Notes: generated by a model not told the origin, from the letters alone. Numbered from the stretch's first letter, positions 1 through 6,535 are shown. The stretch is DNA of 17,136 nt from Pseudobutyrivibrio sp. (GCA_024691465.1 JAILNO010000164.1:1-17136), one strand, 5' to 3'. Program-made: numbers and translations.

Positions 1-134
1 TGAAGCCCCCCTCAAGATGAGATATCCCATACGAATGTAGTAAGACCCCTTGAAGACGACGAGGTTGATAGGCAAAAGGTGGAAGCGTGGTGACATGTGG
101 AGCTGATTTGTACTAATAGGTCGAGGGCTTAACC
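1..134 (+). rRNA. 23S ribosomal RNA, 3' end (partial)
   Basis: The segment carries the conserved 3' end of bacterial 23S rRNA: the stretch GAAGACGACGAGGTTGATAG, then GTACTAATAGGTCGAGG and the terminal GGCTTAACC at about 126-134. Only the last ~134 bases are in the window; the rest lies upstream. The 3' boundary is placed by similarity to the usual ..TTAACC end and is accurate to a few bases. Confidence 0.95.
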
Positions 135-261
135 AAGTAAAGGTTAAGGTTTGGATAGAGAGTGAGAAATCACTGAACAATACGAGGGTTATTCTTTAAG
201 GATAATCAAACGGATGATATATTTAATGTGCAGTTTTGAAGGAATGAATACATTTCCTTAT
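135..261 (+). other. 23S-tRNA spacer without 5S rRNA
   Basis: This 127-nt transcribed spacer is where a 5S gene would usually sit, but it is about as long as a 5S gene and shows no 5S-like arms. It contains a small hairpin with a GAAA tetraloop (AGTGA/TCACT, 161-174) and a second stem-loop at about 188-204 (TTATTC/GGATAA). These may be part of the rRNA processing stalk. The 5S gene must lie elsewhere in the operon or genome. Confidence 0.6.
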
Positions 262-332
262 AGGGGTGTGGTGAAGTGGTATCATAGGGGTCTCCAAAAC
301 CTTTGGTGGGAGTTCGATTCTCTCCACCCCTG
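262..332 (+). tRNA. tRNA-Trp (CCA anticodon)
   Basis: This folds as a full cloverleaf. The acceptor stem AGGGGTG/CACCCCT (262-268 with 325-331) is perfect and followed by discriminator G332. The anticodon stem GGGGT/ACCTT closes the loop CTCCAAA, which places anticodon CCA at 294-296. The T arm is GGGAG-TTCGATT-CTCTC. No CCA is encoded. It sits about 130 nt after the 23S gene and is probably co-transcribed with the rRNA operon. Confidence 0.95.
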
Positions 333-341
333 TTAAGATTT

Positions 342-371
342 AAGGCATCGGTTTTACCGGTGCCTTTTTTT
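342..371 (+). terminator. Terminator of the rRNA/tRNA-Trp operon
   Basis: An 11-bp stem (AAGGCATCGGT with ACCGGTGCCTT, one G-T wobble) with a TTT loop runs straight into seven T residues. It lies 10 nt after tRNA-Trp, as expected for the end of the stable-RNA operon. Confidence 0.9.
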
Positions 372-1235
372 GTGCCCTAAATTCGCCCATATAGCCCCTA
401 AATCATTTTCTAAGAGAGAAACCTCTTATCTATTAAATCAGCTCATATAAAGAAGATAGATGTCATATAAGCCATATAAGCTATATTTGCTAAAAAGCCA
501 TATAAAGTTATATCTGCTAAATAATCTATACAGAGCTATATAGGCTAATCTAATGCTATATAGGCTGATCTAATGCTATATAAGTTTATCTAAAGAAATA
601 TAGAAATAAATCTATTAATCCTTCTTAATTGCTCCAGCAGCTAATATAGGGATATACAAATCAAGTTTGGTACTATTTTTAAACTAGTACTGTGTTAGTT
701 TCCTAAAAATCTTTATATTTAGCATATGGTTTATATAGAATTCTTTATCTTTCTCTTAAAGTTTTTTCTAAAATATTGTATACAAATTAAGTAAAAATTA
801 GATTTGAGTTAATAAAATAAAGTGGATTTTTGAAAAATTCCATATAAATAATACATAAGTATAGATAAAAGCTGATACTATTTAAATTAACTGATATTAT
901 CAATTTATTTAGAAGTTAATTCTTTGTATAAGTATGAATTTTATGTATAATATTGAAATAATTACCTAATAAAATAAAGTAAAATTTAAAAATAGGAAAA
1001 AATATAAAAAAATATGGGACATAATTTAAGTAAATTAGGCTGAAATTGCTTTACTTTTTAAGTAAATACATAAAAAATACATTACAAAATTAAGACAAAA
1101 CTGTGTTAAATTTCAGACAACCCAATTTGTAAAGTGATGTAAAGGCAGATAAATACTGGTTTTCATCGAATGTTAATTTTTAAACAACTAACTTTTAGAT
1201 GTCATACCAATTTTTTGTTTGCAAGAAGAATTCTA
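372..1235. other. AT-rich spacer, no gene seen
   Basis: Between the tRNA terminator and the pckA promoter there is no open frame with a ribosome binding site. The DNA is strongly AT-rich. It contains the short repeats listed separately and a weak inverted repeat GTACTA/TAGTAC at 670-690. Nothing else is supported here. Confidence 0.6.
471..594. repeat. Short degenerate tandem repeats (26-bp and 20-bp units)
   Basis: Two units beginning GCCATATAA lie 26 bp apart (471 and 497), both ending in TGCTAAA-like sequence. They are followed by three 20-bp units beginning GCTATATA at 535, 555 and 575, ending CTAAT, CTAAT and CTAAA. Further CATATAA copies occur at about 444 and 463. The units are AT-rich and non-coding; no function is evident. 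Confidence 0.7.
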
Positions 1236-1263
1236 TTGATTTTATCAATCTTTAATGTATAAT
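1236..1263 (+). promoter_or_regulatory. Predicted sigma-A promoter of pckA
   Basis: TTGATT (1236-1241) and a consensus TATAAT (1258-1263) are 16 bp apart, giving a start near 1270 and a leader of about 50 nt. The -35 overlaps a perfect inverted repeat, ATTGAT-TTT-ATCAAT (1235-1249), which could be an operator. Confidence 0.6.
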
Positions 1264-1318
1264 AGGAATTAAGTTGTTTAAATTATAACAATAATAAATT
1301 AAAGAGAGGTTTTTGACT

Positions 1319-2932
1319 ATGGCATCAATCGATTTAAGCAAGTATGGGATCACAGGCGCTACTGAAGTGATTTATAACCCATCTTATGAAGAACTTTATA
1401 AGGCTGAGACAGATCCAAGCCTTACAGGATATGATAAGGGACAGGTTACTGAATTAGGCGCAGTAAACGTTATGACAGGTATTTATACTGGACGTTCACC
1501 TAAAGATAAGTTCATCGTTATGGATGAAAAGTCTAAGGATACAGTATGGTGGACAACACCTGAATATCCTAACGATAACCATCCAGCTTCACAGGAAGCA
1601 TGGGAGGCTTGTAAGGAATTAGCAGTTAAGGAGCTTTCTGGTAAGAAACTTTATGTAGTAGATGGTTTCTGTGGAGCTAATGAAGGAACACGTCTTGCTG
1701 TTCGTTTCATCATGGAAGTAGCTTGGCAGGCACATTTTGTTAGAAACATGTTCATTAAGCCAACAGCTGAAGAAGAAGCTAACTTCGAACCAAACTTCGT
1801 TGTTTACACAGCTTCAAAGGCTAAGGTAGAAAACTATAAGGAACTTGGTCTTAACTCTGAGACAGCAGTTCTCTTCAACGTAACAAGCCGTGAGCAGGTT
1901 ATCCTTAACACATGGTACGGTGGAGAAATGAAGAAGGGTATGTTCTCTATGCAGAACTACTTCTTACCACTTGGCGGAATGGCTTCAATGCACTGTTCAG
2001 CTAATACAGATATGGAAGGTAAGCACACAGCTATCTTCTTTGGTCTTTCTGGTACAGGTAAGACAACACTTTCAACAGATCCAAAGAGATTATTAATTGG
2101 TGATGATGAGCACGGTTGGGACGATAATGGTGTATTTAACCTTGAAGGTGGTTGCTACGCTAAGGTTATCGGTCTTGATAAGGAATCAGAACCAGATATT
2201 TATAACGCTATTAAGAGAAACGCTCTTTTAGAGAACGTTACAGTTGATGCTAATGGTAAGATTGATTTCACAGATAAGAGTGTTACAGAGAATACTCGTG
2301 TATCTTACCCAATCGATCATATCGATAAGATTGCTCAGAAGGTTAACAAGATTTCTTCTGGCCCAGATGCAGATAACGTAATCTTCCTTTCAGCAGATGC
2401 TTTCGGAGTACTTCCTCCAGTATCTATCCTTACACCAGAGCAGACAAAGTATTACTTCCTTTCAGGATTTACTGCTAAGCTTGCTGGTACAGAAAGAGGT
2501 ATTACAGAACCTACACCTACATTCTCTGCTTGCTTTGGTCAGGCTTTCCTTGAACTTCACCCAACAAAGTATGCTGAAGAACTTGTAAAGAAGATGGAAA
2601 AGAGCGGTGCTAAGGCTTACTTAGTTAACACAGGTTGGAACGGTACAGGTAAGAGAATTTCTATTAAGGATACTCGTGGAATCATTGATGCAATCCTTTC
2701 AGGTGATGTATTAAAGGCTCCTACAAAGAAGATTCCTTACTTCGATTTCGAAGTACCTACAGAACTTCCAGGTGTTGATCCTGCAATTCTTGATCCAAGA
2801 GATACATATGCAGATGCAGCTGAATGGGAAGCAAAGGCTAAGGATCTTTCTGAGAGATTCATTAAGAACTTTAAGAAGTACGAGACAAACGAAGCTGGTA
2901 AGGCTTTAGTTGCAGCTGGTCCTCAGTTATAA
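1319..2932 (+). CDS. pckA: Phosphoenolpyruvate carboxykinase (ATP)
   Basis: Cytoplasmic enzyme interconverting oxaloacetate + ATP with PEP + CO2 + ADP. In fermentative anaerobes it often runs toward oxaloacetate, fixing CO2 and making ATP on the way to succinate; that direction is inferred here. The 537-residue length is normal for the ATP-type family. Visible motifs are the substrate-site RSPKDKF near residue 59, [14 protein letters not shown] near 202-213 with two adjacent lysines, the P-loop GLSGTGKTT at about 242-250, and the metal-binding IGDDEHGW at about 260-267. I place the start at ATG 1319 rather than the in-frame TTG at 1313, because AGAGG (1305-1309) is 9 nt from the ATG but only 3 nt from the TTG. 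It is a single-gene unit with its own promoter and a strong terminator. Nothing appears damaged. Confidence 0.97.
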   Translation: MASIDLSKYGITGATEVIYNPSYEELYKAETDPSLTGYDKGQVTELGAVNVMTGIYTGRSPKDKFIVMDEKSKDTVWWTTPEYPNDNHPASQEAWEACKELAVKELSGKKLYVVDGFCGANEGTRLAVRFIMEVAWQAHFVRNMFIKPTAEEEANFEPNFVVYTASKAKVENYKELGLNSETAVLFNVTSREQVILNTWYGGEMKKGMFSMQNYFLPLGGMASMHCSANTDMEGKHTAIFFGLSGTGKTTLSTDPKRLLIGDDEHGWDDNGVFNLEGGCYAKVIGLDKESEPDIYNAIKRNALLENVTVDANGKIDFTDKSVTENTRVSYPIDHIDKIAQKVNKISSGPDADNVIFLSADAFGVLPPVSILTPEQTKYYFLSGFTAKLAGTERGITEPTPTFSACFGQAFLELHPTKYAEELVKKMEKSGAKAYLVNTGWNGTGKRISIKDTRGIIDAILSGDVLKAPTKKIPYFDFEVPTELPGVDPAILDPRDTYADAAEWEAKAKDLSERFIKNFKKYETNEAGKALVAAGPQL

Positions 2933-2970
2933 TTTGATTTATTATTGAAAGATATATAGTTGTGAATTTT

Positions 2971-3005
2971 GCTCCACTAGGATATTTCCTAGTGGAGCTT
3001 TTTTT
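2971..3005 (+). terminator. Terminator after pckA
   Basis: A perfect 12-bp stem, GCTCCACTAGGA with TCCTAGTGGAGC, has a 4-nt loop and is followed by seven T residues. It isolates pckA from the flagellin-like gene. Confidence 0.93.
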
Positions 3006-3043
3006 ATGCGTAAAATGTGTATTTCATTTCACAAAAAGTTCAC

Positions 3044-3072
3044 TTTACAATATATTAGTACTAATGTACTAT
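3044..3072 (+). promoter_or_regulatory. Possible sigma-A promoter of the flagellin-like gene
   Basis: TTTACA (3044-3049) and TACTAT (3067-3072) are 17 bp apart. The spacer and -10 contain the inverted repeat AGTAC-TAAT-GTACT (3057-3070), a possible operator. I see no convincing sigma-D (flagellar) promoter upstream of the gene. Confidence 0.45.
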
Positions 3073-3143
3073 AAATATAACAAGAGACTAATTAATAGGC
3101 AGAAAAGCATTTTTAAAGAAGGATTATAAATTGGAGGTATCTT

Positions 3144-3905
3144 ATGAGTGGAGTATCAAGTGTAACTAGTTCAAGTAACTATTACAGCTCTATTGCATCA
3201 GGTGTTTCATTACAGTCAGCAGCAGATGGCGCAGCGGAATTAGCTATATCAGAGGCCGCTGAGGCACAAGTTAATTCCTATGATGTAGGAAGTTCTAACG
3301 TCGAATCAGCAGTATCGGTGCTTAATATTGAAGATGCTGCCCTAGAAGGTATTACAGACTATTTACAGCAAATTAGGGAGCTATCAATTCAAGCTTCAAA
3401 CGATACCCTTTCATCAACAGAAAAGGCTGCTATTCAAGAAGAGATTAATCAATTAAAAGAAGGTATTACAGACATTGCAGATTCAACTAACTACAATGGC
3501 ATTTCACTCCTTGATGGAAGCGAGGACGATTTAAATGTGGCTACAGATGGAAATGGTTCTACAGCTACAGTTTCAACATATAATTCGACTCTAGAAGCCT
3601 TAGGAATTGCTGATTATGACGTAACAGGAGACTTTGATATATCAGACATTGATGCTGCCTTAGAGACAGTTTCTAGTATGCGTTCAGAAACAGGTGCAAC
3701 AACTAATAGTATGTCCCATATTACAGCCTATAACAGCATGGCTTCATATAACCAGTCAAGGGTTTTAAGCCAGTTGCAGGATACAGATTATTCTGAGGCA
3801 GTAAGTGAGATGAAAAAGCAGGCTGTTTTAGACACCTATAAGCTTATGATGCAAAAGAAGCAGCAAGAAGACGAGAAGGAAAAGGCTAATATAGTCTTTC
3901 AGTAA
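3144..3905 (+). CDS. Short flagellin-like protein
   Basis: This 253-residue protein resembles flagellin along most of its length. Residues ~16-125 align by eye with the N-terminal D0/D1 region: ASGVSLQSAADGAAELAIS corresponds to the usual LSSGxRINxAxDDAAGLAIS, followed by IRELSIQASNDTLSSTEKAA, IQEEINQLKEGITDIA and FNG-like YNGISLLDG. Residues ~175-253 resemble the C-terminal D1/D0 region (RSETGATTNSM, then RVLSQLQDTDYSEAVSEMKK). It differs from a true flagellin in three ways: about 15 residues are missing from the N-terminal D0 helix, there is almost no variable D2/D3 domain, and the C terminus is KKQQEDEKEKANIVFQ rather than an AQANQxxxxVLxLL-type helix. GGAGG (3133-3137) fixes the start. 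No other flagellar gene is nearby. It may be a minor, non-polymerising or repurposed flagellin homologue. Confidence 0.8.
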   Translation: MSGVSSVTSSSNYYSSIASGVSLQSAADGAAELAISEAAEAQVNSYDVGSSNVESAVSVLNIEDAALEGITDYLQQIRELSIQASNDTLSSTEKAAIQEEINQLKEGITDIADSTNYNGISLLDGSEDDLNVATDGNGSTATVSTYNSTLEALGIADYDVTGDFDISDIDAALETVSSMRSETGATTNSMSHITAYNSMASYNQSRVLSQLQDTDYSEAVSEMKKQAVLDTYKLMMQKKQQEDEKEKANIVFQ

Positions 3906-3948
3906 CATTTTATAAAAACTTTATTTACTATTTGTTCATAAAATGTTA
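3904..3948. repeat. 10-bp inverted repeat after the flagellin-like gene
   Basis: AACATTTTAT (3904-3913) is exactly complementary to ATAAAATGTT (3939-3948), with a 25-nt AT-rich loop. No T tract follows, so it is not a standard terminator. It may be an mRNA-stabilising stem or an operator between this gene and the small membrane protein gene. Confidence 0.5.
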
Positions 3949-3987
3949 TCCTAGCCAAGTAAGAAATTTTTCTGAAAGGTAGAGAAT

Positions 3988-4236
3988 ATGGTAGACAGTC
4001 GTAATTTTAAGAATTTAAATTCAACTAACAGAAGCGGTAAGGGTTCATCAAGTTTAAAGAAGAATCAGTGGGTTCCTTTTGTAATTATCGTAATTTTAGC
4101 AGTTGCATTAATTGCGCTAAATTATCTTATGATGGACATTTTACAGTGGGCTAATGACTCAGCTGCAAGCCAGACTGAGGAGACAACAGCCGCTCTACAA
4201 ATGATAACTAACAACTTTATTTTTAAATTTTTCTAG
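3988..4236 (+). CDS. Small single-pass membrane protein, unknown function
   Basis: This 82-residue protein has a polar, basic, Ser/Asn-rich N terminus (residues 1-28, ending SLKKNQW). One strongly hydrophobic helix follows at about 29-51 (VPFVIIVILAVALIALNYLMM), then a polar Thr/Glu-rich tail ending in FIFKFF. The positive-inside rule puts the N terminus in the cytoplasm and the tail outside; this is inferred. GAAAGG (3974-3979) precedes ATG 3988 at suitable spacing. The gene follows the flagellin-like gene by 82 bp on the same strand, with a terminator after it, so the two may form one transcription unit. I do not recognise a family. Confidence 0.65.
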   Translation: MVDSRNFKNLNSTNRSGKGSSSLKKNQWVPFVIIVILAVALIALNYLMMDILQWANDSAASQTEETTAALQMITNNFIFKFF

Positions 4237-4273
4237 ATGAATTTTAGCTAACATAGATAAAGCAAGTAAATTT

Positions 4274-4327
4274 AAAGACCTGATTTTATTTTTATCAATT
4301 GATAAAGTAAAGTCGGGTCTTTTTATT
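4274..4327 (+). terminator. Terminator after the small membrane protein gene
   Basis: A long imperfect stem pairs AAAGACC (4274-4280) with GGTCTTT-like sequence (about 4315-4323) and continues inward to TTATC-AATT-GATAA. The 3' strand runs into a T-rich tract. Confidence 0.8.
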
Positions 4328-4387
4328 TTTGCTTTGTGAAACGATTAAATTAGAATAGAATTTAGGGATATATTTTTAAATAAAATT

Positions 4388-4605
4388 GAACGCAGTGTAA
4401 GCAATCCCCCGCTTCAAAAGCGTAAGCTTTAAGCGGGGGTATAAAGCTTACTAGTGTCAGAAGGGGTTAAAGCCCCTTCTGACTGGTGGCACAAAGTGCC
4501 ACTGCGTTCATAGGTAAGTAGCGAAGCGGATTCCGAATGTCCGCTTTACTATGAGAAAAGCTAGTAAATAGCTTATTTTCCTTGCGAAGGCAGGGGCTTT
4601 ATTTT
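4388..4605 (+). ncRNA. Candidate structured non-coding RNA (multi-stem, unknown family)
   Basis: This GC-rich island in AT-rich DNA has helices that abut each other with no or few unpaired bases. Closing stem: GAACGCA (4388-4394) with TGCGTTC (4503-4509). Arm 1: GTAAGC/GCTTAC (4397-4402, 4446-4451), CCCCCGCTT/AAGCGGGGG (4406-4414, 4431-4439) and AAAGC/GCTTT closed by a GTAA tetraloop. Arm 2: GTCAGAAGGGG/CCCCTTCTGAC (4456-4466, 4473-4483). Arm 3: GTGGCAC-AAA-GTGCCAC (4486-4502). Arm 4, directly after the closing stem: ATAG/CTAT plus AAGCGGA/TCCGCTT (4510-4552). Arm 5: AAGCTA/TAGCTT (4558-4574). Loop 2 bases TAAAG (4468-4472) match CTTTA (4597-4601), a possible pseudoknot. A possible promoter (TATATT, 4369-4374) lies just upstream. 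No coding frame is present. The strand is inferred from that promoter and the flanking genes. A palindromic mobile element is the main alternative. Confidence 0.65.
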
Positions 4606-4610
4606 ATAAT
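4582..4610 (+). promoter_or_regulatory. Predicted sigma-A promoter of the carbamate kinase gene
   Basis: TTGCGA (4582-4587) and a perfect TATAAT (4605-4610) are 17 bp apart, giving a start near 4617 and a leader of about 29 nt. It overlaps the 3' end of the structured RNA candidate, which suggests the RNA is a separate transcript rather than a leader of this gene. Confidence 0.6.
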
Positions 4611-4645
4611 TAAATTAATCTTTTTTTAACTTTGGAGGTTTAAAT

Positions 4646-5584
4646 ATGGAGAATAGAAGAATTGTAGTAGCACTAGGAAGAAATGCGTTTGGTACAACAT
4701 TTAATGAACAGAAAATAAATGTATCTAAAGCAGCTAAGGCAATTGCTGATTTAGTTGAGGACAAATATCAGGTTGTTGTAACTCATAGTAATGGACCACA
4801 GGTTGGTATGATTCAGACAGCTATGACTGAATATGCTAGACTTGAGCCAGAAGATAGAACTGTAGCTCCTATGTCAGTTTGTGGCGCTATGAGCGAGGGT
4901 TACATTGGTTACGATTTACAGAATGCTATTAGAGAGGAACTTCTTAACAGAGGTATTTATAAGACAGTTTCAACTGTAATTACTCAGGTAAGAGTTGATC
5001 CTTTTGATGAAGCATTTTCAAATCCAACAAAGATTATCGGCCGCTATATGACAAAGGAAGAGGCTGAAGCTGAGGAAGAGAAGGGTAATCACGTAGTTGA
5101 GGAAGAACCAGGCAAGTTTAGAAGAATTATTGCAGCTCCAATGCCTATTGATATTTATGAAATTGATGCTATCAAGGCTTTACTTGATGCAGGTCAGGTA
5201 GTTATTGCTGCTGGCGGTGGCGGAATTCCTGTTTTACAGCAGGGTACACACCTTAAGGGCGCTTCAGCTATCATTGAAAAGGATTATACAGCAGCTAAGC
5301 TTGCTGAATTTACAGGCGCTAAGACGCTTTTATTCTTAACAGCTGCAGATAAGCTTACAATCGGCCTTGGAACAGACAAGGAAGAGGAAGTTGATGACAT
5401 TAAGGTTGAGGCACTTGTTAAGCATATTAACGAGGGCGACTTCCCAGCAATTACAACACTTCCTAAGGTTGATGCATCAGTTAGATTTGTTTCAGCTATT
5501 GAAGGCTCAAGAGCAGTAATTGCAAATCTTGAAAAGGCAAAAGATGCTCTTAATGGAAAAACTGGTACAACAATTACAGCTTAG
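4646..5584 (+). CDS. arcC: Carbamate kinase
   Basis: Cytoplasmic amino-acid-kinase-family enzyme. It makes ATP from carbamoyl phosphate + ADP, releasing carbamate, as the last step of arginine/citrulline or other ureido-compound fermentation. The 312-residue length is normal. Visible motifs are VVALG at 7-11, SNGPQVGMIQTAMTEYAR in the N-terminal third, PMSVCGAMSEGYIGYDLQ, and the nucleotide/carbamate-site stretch AAGGGGIPV near 188-196. The motif that usually reads ALGGNA or ALGHNA is ALGRNAFG here, with Arg at position 12. GGAGG (4634-4638), 7 nt before the ATG, fixes the start. It is a single-gene unit: no arginine deiminase, ornithine carbamoyltransferase or antiporter gene is in the window, so its carbamoyl phosphate source is not visible here. 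Confidence 0.93.
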   Translation: MENRRIVVALGRNAFGTTFNEQKINVSKAAKAIADLVEDKYQVVVTHSNGPQVGMIQTAMTEYARLEPEDRTVAPMSVCGAMSEGYIGYDLQNAIREELLNRGIYKTVSTVITQVRVDPFDEAFSNPTKIIGRYMTKEEAEAEEEKGNHVVEEEPGKFRRIIAAPMPIDIYEIDAIKALLDAGQVVIAAGGGGIPVLQQGTHLKGASAIIEKDYTAAKLAEFTGAKTLLFLTAADKLTIGLGTDKEEEVDDIKVEALVKHINEGDFPAITTLPKVDASVRFVSAIEGSRAVIANLEKAKDALNGKTGTTITA

Positions 5585-5712
5585 TTTTTAAAATTAGGTT
5601 GTTTTTTTGAAACAGAGTAATAATTTTTGGGGAAAATTTATTAAGAATTTTAATAGCTAATATTTTCTAATTGTTAATAGATTCTTATAAAAGATTTTTA
5701 AAAATGAATTTA

Positions 5713-5810
5713 AACCGGCAAATATAAGATTTCGTAAAAGAAATTAAACTTACAGTTTAATTGGCGAAAAGCTTGTATTTGCTGGTTGTTTTTATATTAA
5801 CCAGTTTTTT
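5713..5810 (+). promoter_or_regulatory. Riboswitch-like structure with two exclusive terminator hairpins
   Basis: An outer 12-bp stem, AACCGGCAAATA (5713-5724) with TATTTGCTGGTT (5776-5787), encloses TTTCG/CGAAA (5730-5734, 5765-5769) and AATTAAACT-TAC-AGTTTAATT (5742-5762). A GTTTTT run follows. The 3' strand of the outer stem, CTGGTT (5782-5787), can instead pair with AACCAG (5799-5804), which runs into six T residues. The two pairings exclude each other, as in transcription-terminating leaders. It begins 128 nt after arcC and may simply be that gene's terminator region. No known aptamer is recognised. Confidence 0.5.
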
Positions 5811-6052
5811 ATTAGGAAAATGTTGTCGCTATTTTTCAAAAGAGAATTTATTTAAAAAACAAATTAAAGAAAAAAACATACAAAATGCAATTTTTCAAAT
5901 TCGAAAAAATTTTATATGCTAGAAATATAGAAAAAATCTTTATTGGAGACATATGGACAGAAATGTTTTAGCAAAAATATAAAAAAAGTACTTTACAAAT
6001 AAAAAATCCTTTGATAATATTTTGTCGTTGCAAAAACACAAACTAATTCATA
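5811..6052. other. AT-rich non-coding stretch
   Basis: No supported gene. The only start codon with Shine-Dalgarno-like sequence (GGAG at 5945-5948, ATG at 5953) opens a nine-codon frame ending at 5982, which is too short to call. Long A/T runs dominate. Confidence 0.5.
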
Positions 6053-6125
6053 AATAGTCAAACACAGATAAAAGGGGGGATTTACTGTAAAGAAGTGTAA
6101 ATACCCGCTTATTTTTTTGACTATT
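6053..6125 (+). repeat. Nested hairpin with internal T run
   Basis: An outer perfect 10-bp inverted repeat, AATAGTCAAA (6053-6062) with TTTGACTATT (6116-6125), encloses a second stem. That stem pairs AAGGGGG-like sequence and ATTTAC (6072-6085) with GTAAAT and CCCGCTT (6097-6110). Seven T residues (6112-6118) directly follow the inner stem, so the inner hairpin could terminate + strand transcripts, and the outer pairing would sequester part of the T run. It abuts the cre box. Confidence 0.6.
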
Positions 6126-6126
6126 A

Positions 6127-6140
6127 TGTAAACGATTACA
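6127..6140. promoter_or_regulatory. Catabolite-responsive element (cre) for CcpA
   Basis: TGTAAACGATTACA fits the published Firmicute cre consensus TGWAANCGNTNWCA at every position. It would bind CcpA (or another LacI-family protein) for carbon catabolite control. No clear promoter -10 is positioned beside it. The next supported gene begins 460 bp downstream, so the target is uncertain. Confidence 0.65.
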
Positions 6141-6480
6141 CTAGTCGTATTTGAAAGTTTAAATTTGGCGATTTAGTTTCTGATTCGATTGGATTAATCT
6201 AGAAAAAACTAAAGAAAAGTAAAAACAAAAAACGAACAGAGAAAGAATCAATTGATTAATATTATGCGTAAAGATGAGAGAAAAAGCCACAAGAAGATAA
6301 AGGAAGAAGTCACAAAAAGATAGAAGTAAAAGATAAAAGTAAAAGATAGAAGAAGATACAAAAAGATACAAAAAGATGGGTTTTAGTTAACCGCAAATGT
6401 ACTGCAAAGATAAAGACATCCCAGGTTTAAATTAAGAAATGGGATGGTTTTGAGAATATTTTATACATATTTTAAGGCAA
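6141..6480. other. Non-coding stretch with purine-rich repeat
   Basis: From about 6205 to 6376 the + strand is almost entirely A and G. It contains loose repeats of AAAAGATA-like units every 10-13 bp (about 6312-6376). A 19-codon frame at 6264-6323 has no ribosome binding site. The opposite-strand frame gives only a low-complexity Phe/Leu-rich product. A weak stem CATCCCA/TGGGATG (6417-6446) followed by GTTTT lies at the end. It could be a decayed gene or simply repeat-expanded spacer. Confidence 0.5.
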
Positions 6481-6486
6481 CTTAAA

Positions 6487-6535
6487 TTGAGGCCAATTTA
6501 ATTAAACACTATACAATTACTTAAAAAATGTATAG
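6487..6535 (+). promoter_or_regulatory. Predicted promoter with inverted repeat at the start site
   Basis: TTGAGG (6487-6492) and TATACA (6510-6515) are 17 bp apart. The perfect inverted repeat CTATACA (6509-6515) / TGTATAG (6529-6535) covers the -10 and predicted start (~6522). That is where an operator would act. Confidence 0.5.

Noticed and set aside
1313..1318. TTG start for pckA two codons upstream of the ATG
   Set aside because: It lies only 3 nt from the AGAGG box, whereas the ATG at 1319 is 9 nt away.
4484..4509. T-box-like GGTGGCAC sequence upstream of carbamate kinase
   Set aside because: The T-box core TGGNACC is not present, no specifier stem is evident, and arcC appears to have its own promoter downstream.
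4388..4509. Palindromic MITE with GAACGCAGTG ends
   Set aside because: No target-site duplication is evident at the edges, and the internal arms with a GNRA loop fit an RNA better. It is kept as an alternative in the main entry.
5953..5982. Nine-codon frame after GGAG
   Set aside because: The spacing is short and a nine-residue product cannot be supported from sequence alone.
6264..6323. 19-codon Lys-rich frame
   Set aside because: No ribosome binding site; composition reflects the purine tract.
6159..6371. Hydrophobic 70-codon frame on the - strand
   Set aside because: It is the complement of the purine-rich repeat, giving a low-complexity Phe/Leu/Ser product, with no ribosome binding site.
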